Below are positions 27,361-34,744 of a stretch of DNA of 46,781 nucleotides, in pieces. The position numbers and the translations under genes were made by a program. The number at the start of each line of letters is the position of its first letter. Positions within the stretch are counted from its first letter, which is position 1. The DNA lies in the NCBI GenBank assembly GCA_030826715.1, contig JAUUDL010000141.1:1-46781 (forward strand). Reading direction: 5' to 3'. The notes beneath the pieces are model-generated. The model did no database searches. It was not told the DNA's origin and saw nothing but the letters and a program-made list of their open reading frames with translations. Source of the stretch: Hydrogenimonas sp. GTDB lineage: Bacteria > Campylobacterota > Campylobacteria > Campylobacterales > Hydrogenimonadaceae.

Positions 27361-29075
27361 TGGCGATCTGTGTCGAGGAGTATATCTCCAAAAGTCTGCC
27401 CGCACTTCATCATGCGCCGCAGCCTCTGCAGTGGGGTGTCGTGAAGGCGTTTCAAAAGCTTTTCCATGAAGATGAGATCAACGCCTTTTTGAAAGAGCAC
27501 GCCCACAAGGATGCGTTCGGTTTCGTCGAAGCGGTGCTTGACCGTTTCGATACAAAGGTGGTGATCGACAGAAAAGAGCTGTCGAGAATCCCTTCCACTG
27601 GAAAGGTCGTCATCATCGCCAACCATCCGCTCGGCGCGCTCGATGCGCTGGCACTTCTGTATCTGTTGCAGGATGTCAGGAAGGATATCAAGATTTTGGC
27701 CAACGATTTTCTCTATGCGTTCGAAAATCTCCGTGACCTTCTGATTCCTGTGGACAATATGGGCGGGTCGATGAAAAAGAGCAGCCTCGAATCGCTCTAC
27801 GCCGCACTCGAGAGAGAAGAAGCCGTCGTGATCTTTCCGGCCGGCGAGGTGAGCCGCGTCCGTCCGACGGGCGTGAAAGATACGAAATGGAGCAGCGGTT
27901 TTTACAAAATCGCCAGGCGGATGAGGGCACCGATTCTCCCGGTCCATATCGGCGCGAAGAACACGAAGAGTTTCTATCTCATCTCGATGTTGAACAAACC
28001 GCTCTCCGCCGCTTTTCTGCCCCATGAGATGTTCAAGTTCAAGAACAAGCGGATCGAATTCAGGATCGGCAGGCAGATCCCGCATGAAAACTACGATATT
28101 CCGTCGCTCAAGAGTACGGAAGTGGTCAAACTGCTTCGCAAACACTTCTACCGCGTGGCCAAAAACCGCAAAGAGATCTTCAAGACGCTCAACGAGATCG
28201 CGCTTCCCGAAGCGCGCGGCGATATCAAGACGGCACTCAAAAAGGGGACGCTGTTGGGGGCGACGAATGATGGCAAAAAGATCATCCTCTACGAAGGAGT
28301 GAAGATGGATGCCGTCTTCAGAGAGATCGGAAGGCTCAGGGAGATTTCGTTCAGGCATGTGGGGGAAGGAAGCGGCAAAAAGCGGGATATCGACGATTAC
28401 GACTATATCTACAAACATCTGGTGGTGTGGGACGATGAAGCCCTCGAAATCGCGGGAGCCTACCGCATCGGCATCTGTAACGAAATTCTCGATCTGTTCG
28501 GCGTCGAAGGGCTCTATACCTCGACGCTTTTTAATTTCGACAAGCGGTTCGAGCCGATGATGCGTCAGGGGATCGAGCTCGGCCGCAGTTTCGTCCAGCC
28601 CAAATACTGGAACTCCCGTGCGCTGGACTACCTGTGGCAGGGGATCGGCGCCTATCTGAGAACCTCGCCCGAGATTCGCTATCTCTTCGGGCCCGTGAGC
28701 CTGAGCGCGACCTTCACCCAGGAGGCGACGGCCCTGATTGTCCGTTTCTATACCCTCTATTTCAAAGCCAAAGAGCCACTCGTGAAGCACAAAGAGCCCT
28801 ACAGAATCGACAAAGAGATCGCCTCGAGGATCGATTCGCTCTTTTCGGGAACCGACTACAGGGAAGATTTCAAACGCCTGAAAGAAGCGCTGGAGATGCT
28901 GGGCTTCTCGGTGCCGGTACTCTACAAACAGTATGCCGAAGTGTGTGAAGAGGGGGGTATGCAGCTGATGGACTTCGGTGTCGACAGGGCATTCAACAAC
29001 TGTGTCGACGGCTTTATCGTCGTCGATTTGCACAAACTCAAACCATCGAAGAGAAAACGTTACATAGGAGAATGA
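27360..29075 (+). CDS. olsF: OlsF-type bifunctional acyltransferase (ornithine-lipid synthase)
   Basis: 571 residues. N-terminal half (~75-260) is a PlsC-like acyltransferase: the NHPLGALD block (88-95, catalytic H89/D95), then FPAGEVSR and a late AKNTKSF/NKP region. C-terminal half (~310-545) resembles OlsB-type GNAT N-acyltransferases: FREIGRLREISFR, AGAYRIG, LFGPVSLS. This order is that of OlsF, which makes lyso-ornithine lipid with the C-terminal part and acylates it with the N-terminal part, producing phosphorus-free ornithine lipids. OlsF proteins are known from several proteobacterial groups and Bacteroidetes. Start ATG overlaps the upstream small gene; a 42-residue ORF follows after 1 nt. 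Pho-like promoter upstream. Product specificity is inferred. Confidence 0.85.
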   Translation: MAICVEEYISKSLPALHHAPQPLQWGVVKAFQKLFHEDEINAFLKEHAHKDAFGFVEAVLDRFDTKVVIDRKELSRIPSTGKVVIIANHPLGALDALALLYLLQDVRKDIKILANDFLYAFENLRDLLIPVDNMGGSMKKSSLESLYAALEREEAVVIFPAGEVSRVRPTGVKDTKWSSGFYKIARRMRAPILPVHIGAKNTKSFYLISMLNKPLSAAFLPHEMFKFKNKRIEFRIGRQIPHENYDIPSLKSTEVVKLLRKHFYRVAKNRKEIFKTLNEIALPEARGDIKTALKKGTLLGATNDGKKIILYEGVKMDAVFREIGRLREISFRHVGEGSGKKRDIDDYDYIYKHLVVWDDEALEIAGAYRIGICNEILDLFGVEGLYTSTLFNFDKRFEPMMRQGIELGRSFVQPKYWNSRALDYLWQGIGAYLRTSPEIRYLFGPVSLSATFTQEATALIVRFYTLYFKAKEPLVKHKEPYRIDKEIASRIDSLFSGTDYREDFKRLKEALEMLGFSVPVLYKQYAEVCEEGGMQLMDFGVDRAFNNCVDGFIVVDLHKLKPSKRKRYIGE

Positions 29076-29076
29076 G

Positions 29077-29205
29077 ATGAAAACCAATTGGAAGAGCGTC
29101 TATAAGAAAGTGCGAAAGAAGTATGGAAAGAGCAAGGAGAGCGAAACGATCTATCGTTTCAGAAAATCACCGGAATTCGACTACCTTTTCGGAGGGTTGA
29201 AATGA
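29077..29205 (+). CDS. Very small basic protein, 42 residues, in the olsF operon
   Basis: ATG at 29077, one base after the olsF stop, with GGAG 6 nt upstream. The product is rich in Lys/Arg/Tyr (MKTNWKSVYKKVRKKYG...) and ends FDYLFGGLK. Its stop overlaps the ATG of the next gene (ATGA), so it sits in a coupled chain. No family recognised. The perfectly spaced overlaps on both sides are the main support. Confidence 0.6.
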   Translation: MKTNWKSVYKKVRKKYGKSKESETIYRFRKSPEFDYLFGGLK

Positions 29206-29414
29206 AAGGGTTTGATACCGAAACGATCGAGAGAACTGTCGGAGAGGTGATCGACTGCCTGATGGAGAAGTACTCGTTGACCTTGAAAGAGGCGAATACG
29301 ATCGTCTACAATGAGTGGGAACAGATCGAAGAGATGATACGCTGCGGTTTCGGTGCCAGGAAACTGTGCAAAGCGATCATGCGCGATCTTTTCGAACCTG
29401 AAGGTGTCGCTTAA
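29202..29414 (+). CDS. Small protein with IVYNEWE motif, downstream of olsF
   Basis: 70 residues, with GGAGGG 5 nt before the ATG, which overlaps the preceding stop. The core TIVYNEWEQIEEM matches the 62-residue protein upstream of olsF (SIVYNEWEYVEEM), and both have a preceding helix with a KY dipeptide and a basic stretch after the motif. It is thus a paralogue from duplication around olsF. Unknown function; soluble, helical. Last gene of the operon before a hairpin. Confidence 0.75.
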   Translation: MKGFDTETIERTVGEVIDCLMEKYSLTLKEANTIVYNEWEQIEEMIRCGFGARKLCKAIMRDLFEPEGVA

Positions 29415-29438
29415 TATCACACCCGGCCGTGACCGAAA

Positions 29439-29459
29439 GAAGGCCATTGAGGCCTTCTC
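29439..29459. terminator. Hairpin between convergent operons
   Basis: AGAAGGCC-ATTGA-GGCCTTCT, an 8-bp perfect stem directly before the agt stop. Short pyrimidine runs follow on both strands, so it can serve both the olsF operon and agt. Confidence 0.6.
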
Positions 29460-30626
29460 CTACTCCAAGTGTCCTATACTCCCATACGATTCCACCAAAG
29501 TTTCGTGAACATCGACGAAGTGATTGAAACTCGCTTCGATCGTCATCGATTCCCCTTTTTTCAGGGCCGCCGAGGCGGCTTTTTCCCTTTTGGCAGGATC
29601 GTTGAAGAGAGCCAGAAGTGCCAAGAGCCAGGCTTCCTCATCGTCATACGGCACCACGGCCCCGCACGAATCGTCGACAAAACTCAGGTGCCCGCCGATA
29701 TTTGCCGTCACGACGGGCGTTCCGGAAGCCATCGCTTCGAGAATGCTCTGCCCGAGCGTTTCGGTAATGGAGAGGGAGATGAAAAGATCGCTCGCGGCAT
29801 AGAGATAGGAGAGGCGATCCCCCTCCATGTGCCCGAGGTAGTAAACCGAGAGCCCTTTCATCTCTTCGACTCTCTTGGCGTATTCACCCTCTCCCGCAAC
29901 GATCAACTGGGCCGGCTGACGAATGACAGATTTGAATCGTTTCCAGAGTTCAATCAGTTCCAAAAAGCGCTTCTCTTTCGTCAAACGTCCGACATAGAGC
30001 AGTTTGAACCCAACATCCGGAATTTCGAAATCGCGCCACGAAAATTTTTGCTTGAAGCTTGGATTGAACGTTTTAGTGTCGGTGCCTGCCTGCAGTACCG
30101 TGATCGGTATGTCGTGCAAACCGAGACCCAGAAGAATATCCCGGTATAAGGACGAGCGGGTGAGGATATGTGAAAACGAGCGGTAGAAATGCCGCATCAC
30201 CTGTTTGGTGGCATAACGAAGGGCGCCTATGCCTGTATTGTCGTAGATATATTGCGGGAAATCGGTATGATAGGTCCCCACAAGAGGGATGCCATGGCGC
30301 ATCGCGGCCTTTCGTCCGATCAGACCGACGGGTCCTGGTGTGGAGACGTGAACGATATCGGGAGAAAATGTCTCGAAATGCCGTATCATCGGCTCCCGGC
30401 GGGGAATAGCCAGATCCAGCTGGGGATAAAAGGGCATCGGAAACGCCCAACGAGGCGGAACATTCGAGACATTCCTCGGCGCCGGCAGATGTGGCTTTTT
30501 CCGTGTCGAAGTGAAAATCTCGAGCTCCATCTTTCCTGTTTTGCCGGCCTGTTTCGCCATATCCTGAAGAAATCTGGACACTCCGTTCGGATCGTAGAAT
30601 GTATCGGTAAAAAGTGCAATTTTCAT
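29460..30626 (-). CDS. GT4-family glycosyltransferase, Agt-like (glycolipid synthesis)
   Basis: 388 residues. N-terminus MKIALFTDTFYDPNGVSRFL is the typical GT4 opening with a glycine loop; then GTYHTDFP, LLYVGRLTKEKRF and the E-x7-E donor motif in TETLGQSILEAMASGTP. These features are shared with diacylglycerol glycosyltransferases (MgtA/Agt type). The divergent neighbour is a PlcP-like phosphoesterase, the same pairing known as PlcP-Agt in phosphate-starved marine and rhizobial bacteria, where Agt glycosylates the diacylglycerol released by PlcP. The reading frame stays open to 31436, but upstream of 30626 it is antisense to plcP. No Shine-Dalgarno; a -10 ends 5 nt before the ATG. Acceptor and sugar are inferred. 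Confidence 0.88.
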   Translation of the reverse strand: MKIALFTDTFYDPNGVSRFLQDMAKQAGKTGKMELEIFTSTRKKPHLPAPRNVSNVPPRWAFPMPFYPQLDLAIPRREPMIRHFETFSPDIVHVSTPGPVGLIGRKAAMRHGIPLVGTYHTDFPQYIYDNTGIGALRYATKQVMRHFYRSFSHILTRSSLYRDILLGLGLHDIPITVLQAGTDTKTFNPSFKQKFSWRDFEIPDVGFKLLYVGRLTKEKRFLELIELWKRFKSVIRQPAQLIVAGEGEYAKRVEEMKGLSVYYLGHMEGDRLSYLYAASDLFISLSITETLGQSILEAMASGTPVVTANIGGHLSFVDDSCGAVVPYDDEEAWLLALLALFNDPAKREKAASAALKKGESMTIEASFNHFVDVHETLVESYGSIGHLE

Positions 30627-30631
30627 GCCAC

Positions 30632-30665
30632 ATGATACGATCGGAGTGTTGCAAAAAGGTGACAG
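30632..30665 (-). promoter_or_regulatory. Pho-box-like promoter of agt
   Basis: Minus strand CTGTCAC CTTT TTGCAAC (30665-30648), 10 nt, then TATCAT (30637-30632). A further unit GCGTTAC sits 11 nt upstream, inside the plcP box. The -10 ends 5 nt before the agt ATG, predicting a leaderless mRNA. Confidence 0.65.
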
Positions 30666-30667
30666 GT

Positions 30668-30701
30668 TCGTAACGCTTCTGTAGCCATCCTTCACTACAA
30701 T
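30668..30701 (+). promoter_or_regulatory. Pho-box-like promoter of plcP
   Basis: Plus strand TCGTAAC GCTT CTGTAGC (30668-30685), 10 nt, then TACAAT (30696-30701). Six bases separate the -10 from the ATG and no ribosome site exists, so transcription should begin at or next to the start codon. Confidence 0.65.
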
Positions 30702-30707
30702 GACGGC

Positions 30708-31466
30708 ATGAAATATCGCACCATATTCGTATCGGACATCCATCTTGGCACCCGTTTTTGCAAGGCTGAAGCGTTTCTCGATTTTCTCAAACAGAACGAG
30801 GCCGAATCGATCTATTTCGTCGGCGACATCGTTGACGGATGGGCGATCAAGCGTCGTGTGGTCTGGAAACAGTCGCATTCGGATGTCATTCAAAAAGTTC
30901 TGAGGCTCGCTCGAAAAGGGGTGGATGTCTTTTATATCACCGGCAATCACGACGAATTTCTGCGTCCATTCGTGCCTATGCTGCTGGGAGACCGTATCCA
31001 TGTCTGCAACGAGGCGGTGTACGAGGGGCTCAATGGACGCCGCTACTATGTCACCCACGGGGACTATTTCGATTCGGTGACGATGACCAAACGCTGGGTC
31101 GCCAAACTGGGCGATATCGGCTACGATCTGCTGCTGCACCTGAACCATCTGCTCAACGGTGCGCGCCGTCGCATCGGTTTCAACCGCTACTGGTCGCTTT
31201 CGAAATATGTCAAGGACAATGTCAAAAAATCGGTCACCTTCATCACCGATTTCGAAAAAGTGCTGGCCGAACACGCACACCACAAAGGGTTCGACGGCAT
31301 CGTTTGTGGCCACATTCACAAAGCCGAAATGCGAAAGATCGGCGACATCGACTATTTCAACTGCGGCGACTGGGTCGAGTCGTGCACGGCGCTGGTAGAG
31401 ACGATGGATGGTGAATGGAAAATCGTCGAATGGCAAGAGCGTTTCGTCGAACCTAAAGCCGCGTAA
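30708..31466 (+). CDS. Metallophosphoesterase of the LpxH/PlcP family (COG2908-type)
   Basis: 252 residues. All calcineurin-fold metal motifs are seen: D10-x-H12 (SDIHLG), G39-D40 (VGDIVDGW), GNHD (79-82), H117-G-D119, and GHIHKAE near the C-terminus. The family includes LpxH (UDP-diacylglucosamine hydrolase) and PlcP, a phospholipase C that removes phospho-headgroups under phosphate starvation. Divergence from a GT4 glycosyltransferase with shared Pho-like boxes favours PlcP. The GFNRYWSLSKYVKDNVKKSV stretch is a basic insert suited to membrane contact. Alternative: LpxH function in lipid A synthesis, for which no Pho control is expected. Confidence 0.87.
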   Translation: MKYRTIFVSDIHLGTRFCKAEAFLDFLKQNEAESIYFVGDIVDGWAIKRRVVWKQSHSDVIQKVLRLARKGVDVFYITGNHDEFLRPFVPMLLGDRIHVCNEAVYEGLNGRRYYVTHGDYFDSVTMTKRWVAKLGDIGYDLLLHLNHLLNGARRRIGFNRYWSLSKYVKDNVKKSVTFITDFEKVLAEHAHHKGFDGIVCGHIHKAEMRKIGDIDYFNCGDWVESCTALVETMDGEWKIVEWQERFVEPKAA

Positions 31467-31473
31467 ACGAGTT

Positions 31474-31507
31474 TTGCACCCCTTCTGTAATTTTTTTGTG
31501 TAAAAAT
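31474..31507 (+). promoter_or_regulatory. Pho-box-like promoter of the CHAD gene
   Basis: TTGCACC CCTT CTGTAAT (31474-31491), 10 nt, then AAAAAT (31502-31507) as a weak -10. Six bases lie between it and the ATG at 31514; no ribosome site. Weakest member of the set. Confidence 0.5.
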
Positions 31508-31513
31508 AGTGGT

Positions 31514-32812
31514 ATGAAAACTCGAATCAATGAACGCCGATATCTTCTCCCACCCTGTCGAGTCGAACGCTACCTTCGAAAACTTGGCTTAGAATACGAC
31601 GACGAATCGCTCGAGAAACCTGTTGAAAAAAAGATTTACCACTGCAGGGTCGAGAAGACTCCATGTCTCATAGAAAGTTACAAAAAGAGGCTCAAAGGCC
31701 TCAATATTCTCTCTGTCGAATCGGATTCTCTCCTCCCGGAACTTGAAAAAATGGTTGTCGCGGATGTGACCAACAATGCCGGTTTCAATCCAGAAAATCT
31801 TGCCGAAGCGGTCAGGATTCCGCCCGTCGAAGAGCCTTTGCATACACTTTTGCAAAAAGTGGCCGAATATGACCATTTTCTGAAGGCGGAAACCGCTATC
31901 GAAATATCGGGATATGAAAGTACCGCCCATGCGATTCAGGCTCTTATCTTCTCCCTCACGCATACCATGCATGTCAATGCCAAAGCGATTCTCGAAGGCG
32001 ATGAAGATCCCGAACGGCTCCATCAGCTACGCGTAGCGATGCGGAAGATTCGCGCGATCTTCTCCCGTTTTCGTCCATTTTTTGAAAAGAGATGGCTTTC
32101 GTGCCATAAAGAGGCACTGGCTTCATTGATGGAAAAGAGCAATCCGATCCGCGACGTCGATGTCTATCTACTGAAAATCGACGACTATAAATCGATGGTC
32201 GATCCCTCCTATCATGATGGGTTGGAGCGTCTACGTTCCTATCTCGTGGCACGTTCGAAACTGATGCACGAGCGTTTGATAGAGATGCTCGAAAGCGATC
32301 CATTCCAGCAAGAGGTCGTGTCGCTGTATGAATTTTCAAAAAACGAATCCAGAAATGGATTGTGTGAAATGGCAGAGACACCTATCATTTTTCCGCTCAA
32401 AAAGATTTTGAAACAGACCTTCGCTATCGTGCTGCGTAAAGGCGCGAAGCTTCATCCCGATTCCGATGCCAAAGCTTTCCACGAGGTTCGCATCGAAGTC
32501 AAGAAACTCCGATATACACTGGAGTTTTTTGCATCGGTATTCGATCGCCAAACATATGAAAAGGTTGTAGCGGCCCTGAAAAGAATCCAGACCATTCTGG
32601 GCGACCATCAGGATCTTGTCGTTCAAAAAGCCTATATCCGCTCACTGCTCGATGAACCGGGCCTGAAAGAGAAAGAGACGAAAAAATCGCTTAAAACACT
32701 TATCAAAGCCCTGGAAAAACTGGAGCGAAAGAAACGACGGAGTTTCGAAAAAGCGTTCAAGAAATTTTCAAAAGATGCCGATCTTTTTCACGAGATGATC
32801 TGCCGCTATTAA
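31514..32812 (+). CDS. CHAD-domain protein (predicted polyphosphate-binding)
   Basis: 432 residues. The C-terminal ~280 residues are a CHAD domain, an all-helical fold with conserved His/Lys/Arg: LHQLRVAMRKIRAIFSRFRPF (residues ~171-191 in outline) and FHEVRIEVKKLRYTLEFF. CHAD binds inorganic polyphosphate and is often fused to or next to CYTH triphosphatases. Here the N-terminal ~130 residues (ERRYLLPPCRVERYLRKLG...) may be a decayed CYTH-like module; I cannot confirm it. The context of phosphate genes and a Pho-like promoter fits a role in polyphosphate handling. Start ATG 31514; an in-frame TTG at 31496 lies in the promoter. Converges with pyk, 3 nt apart. Confidence 0.88.
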   Translation: MKTRINERRYLLPPCRVERYLRKLGLEYDDESLEKPVEKKIYHCRVEKTPCLIESYKKRLKGLNILSVESDSLLPELEKMVVADVTNNAGFNPENLAEAVRIPPVEEPLHTLLQKVAEYDHFLKAETAIEISGYESTAHAIQALIFSLTHTMHVNAKAILEGDEDPERLHQLRVAMRKIRAIFSRFRPFFEKRWLSCHKEALASLMEKSNPIRDVDVYLLKIDDYKSMVDPSYHDGLERLRSYLVARSKLMHERLIEMLESDPFQQEVVSLYEFSKNESRNGLCEMAETPIIFPLKKILKQTFAIVLRKGAKLHPDSDAKAFHEVRIEVKKLRYTLEFFASVFDRQTYEKVVAALKRIQTILGDHQDLVVQKAYIRSLLDEPGLKEKETKKSLKTLIKALEKLERKKRRSFEKAFKKFSKDADLFHEMICRY

Positions 32813-32815
32813 CTC

Positions 32816-34651
32816 TCATTTATCACGTTTTTCGGTCATATCGATCAGGGTATCCCGAAAGCCGTCCCATTCGTGGATTCTGGCAAGCTGAGGGCGGCTT
32901 CGCTGGTAGAGCGGCTGCATCGAGGCGATGATTTTTTCGAGCAGTTCGACAGCGCGCGTGGCAAAAGGTCCTTTGTTGAGCATGACGCAGTCGGTACGCT
33001 GAGCGACCGACGCGTCGATGATTTCGGCGCGTGAGGGAATATTCTTTTTCATCAGGTTTTCGAGAATCTGGGTGGCGTAGATCACCGGTGTGTGGGCCGC
33101 TTCGCACAGATCGAGAATCTCCTCCTGTATGCGGCCGAGGTTTTCGAATCCCGCTTCGATCGCCAGGTCGCCGCGTGCGAGCATCACGGCGCCATTGTCC
33201 CATTTGAAAAGAGGGTAGAGAATCATCGGCAACCGATGGACACCGAGCTTCGTTTCGATCTTCGCCACGATGCCGGTCTCTTTTTTACCTCTCTCTTCGA
33301 GCATTGTCTGCAGGGTTTTAACATCCTGCGGGCTTTGCGTGAAGGAGATACCGACGATATCGGCGAAATCGACGATTTTGTCGAAATTTCTTCTATCTTC
33401 TTGGGTCATGGCGGGCAGTTCGATGGCCGTATCGGGAAAGTTGATGCCCTTCTCCTCTTTCACCACGGCGCCGTTCGGTTTGGTGCGCTTGACCCTGCAC
33501 AACAGCCCATCTTCTAGCTTTTCTGCGATAACGAGTTCGATCTTTCCATCATCTATGAAAATCGTATGTCCCGGCTGGGTAAAAGGAAAGATTTTTTCGC
33601 CCCCTTCACAGGGAATCGTCGCTTTGTACGGTTTGCCCGCTACGATATGCCCTTCGACACTTCCGTCGGTCATGAGGATCTCGTCGCCTTCGAAAACCCG
33701 TATCGTCTGCGGAACTTTGGCGAACCGTTCCGGATGTGCCGTAAGATATTTTCTCTTTTTGCATTGAATATGCAGTTTCGTTTCGGGAGAGATATGGACT
33801 CTTTTCTTGCAGCGCAGTACAATCTTTCCAGAATCCGCTTCCATAACCTTCAGATAGCGTGGTTTGTGCTCGCCATCCTCTATTTCGATCACATCGACGT
33901 GTCGTGCTTTGGTGAAAAACTCGGGATCGACGGCGATCGTGGCACATCGCTGCTGCGCTGCTTCCTGCATGCAGCCATCGTTGGTGCCATGCTCTGCGCT
34001 GGATGTAAGCCACAAAGTGTCGTGATATTTCCCGCAGGCCTCGAAGGGCTCGGCGACACGCACGATTTTCCCCGTCCTTATCTTTGGACCGGCAAGATCG
34101 ACATAGATTTTGATCGGATCATCTTTGCGAATATCCTGGTTGAGTTTCGCCACCATGTCAGCCATCGCTTTCCATGTCTCCGGGTCGTCATGGGCCGTGT
34201 TGATGCGCACGATTTTGATGGAGTGTCTCGATAGAAGGTCGATGATGTCGGAATTTTGGGCCGCATCCGATGGAAGCGTGAGCATCACCGAGAGTTGCTC
34301 TTTACCGTTTTTCAAAAAGGCGGCTCTTTTGTTCATGATTTCTTGCGCCGTTTCGGGATCGAGTGGGGCCGGGGCGTCGTCGATATGCTGACCCTGCAGC
34401 GCTCCCAGGAGTCTACGCTCCTGGATGATGGTGTGCATCAGGTGAAAGTGCGATCGCGTCAACGAGGAGAGCCCCAGAAAGACCAAATTTTTCTGAAGTT
34501 TTCTCAGGTCATATTTTTTGAGTGAGAGGAAATCCTGCATATTGAGAAAGGAGTAGGGATAGCGAATCGTGTCCGAAGGTTCGATACGACGCTGTCTCAA
34601 ACTCTCCTGCAAATCCGTCAGCATGCCGAAAACGTATTGAATCTTTTCCAT
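32816..34651 (-). CDS. Pyruvate-kinase-family protein, long N-terminal extension, no C-terminal regulatory domain
   Basis: 611 residues. The pyruvate-kinase barrel begins only near residue 115. Motifs: IVRINTAHDD (usual RLNFSHG), YVDLAGPKIRTG, FIDDGK, VAKIET (catalytic Lys), and MLARGDLAIEAGFENLGRIQ with the Mg ligands, then TQILENL. The sequence ends soon after the barrel (MLNKGPFATRAVELLEKI), where ordinary enzymes have a ~120-residue allosteric domain. The first ~110 residues are a helical extension and the B-domain is long. Substrate change from PEP is possible, but the phosphate-binding residues look present. No Shine-Dalgarno; Pho-like promoter with the -10 6 nt before the ATG. Confidence 0.85.
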   Translation of the reverse strand: MEKIQYVFGMLTDLQESLRQRRIEPSDTIRYPYSFLNMQDFLSLKKYDLRKLQKNLVFLGLSSLTRSHFHLMHTIIQERRLLGALQGQHIDDAPAPLDPETAQEIMNKRAAFLKNGKEQLSVMLTLPSDAAQNSDIIDLLSRHSIKIVRINTAHDDPETWKAMADMVAKLNQDIRKDDPIKIYVDLAGPKIRTGKIVRVAEPFEACGKYHDTLWLTSSAEHGTNDGCMQEAAQQRCATIAVDPEFFTKARHVDVIEIEDGEHKPRYLKVMEADSGKIVLRCKKRVHISPETKLHIQCKKRKYLTAHPERFAKVPQTIRVFEGDEILMTDGSVEGHIVAGKPYKATIPCEGGEKIFPFTQPGHTIFIDDGKIELVIAEKLEDGLLCRVKRTKPNGAVVKEEKGINFPDTAIELPAMTQEDRRNFDKIVDFADIVGISFTQSPQDVKTLQTMLEERGKKETGIVAKIETKLGVHRLPMILYPLFKWDNGAVMLARGDLAIEAGFENLGRIQEEILDLCEAAHTPVIYATQILENLMKKNIPSRAEIIDASVAQRTDCVMLNKGPFATRAVELLEKIIASMQPLYQRSRPQLARIHEWDGFRDTLIDMTEKRDK

Positions 34652-34657
34652 CCCGCC

Positions 34658-34691
34658 ATTCTATGAAAAAGAGGTTACCAAATGGAAACAG
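34658..34691 (-). promoter_or_regulatory. Pho-box-like promoter of the pyruvate-kinase gene
   Basis: Minus strand CTGTTTC CATT TGGTAAC (34691-34674), 10 nt, then TAGAAT (34663-34658). GGCGGG separates the -10 from the ATG; predicted leaderless. Confidence 0.65.
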
Positions 34692-34744
34692 GCGATGGCC
34701 CGGAAATCCGGTGTAGCGCTGCCATCGCGATGTGCATTCAAGTT

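Noticed and set aside
30627-31436. N-terminal extension of the agt frame across plcP
   Set aside because: The open frame runs on, but GT4 proteins start at MKIALFTDT and the upstream part is antisense to a well-supported phosphoesterase.
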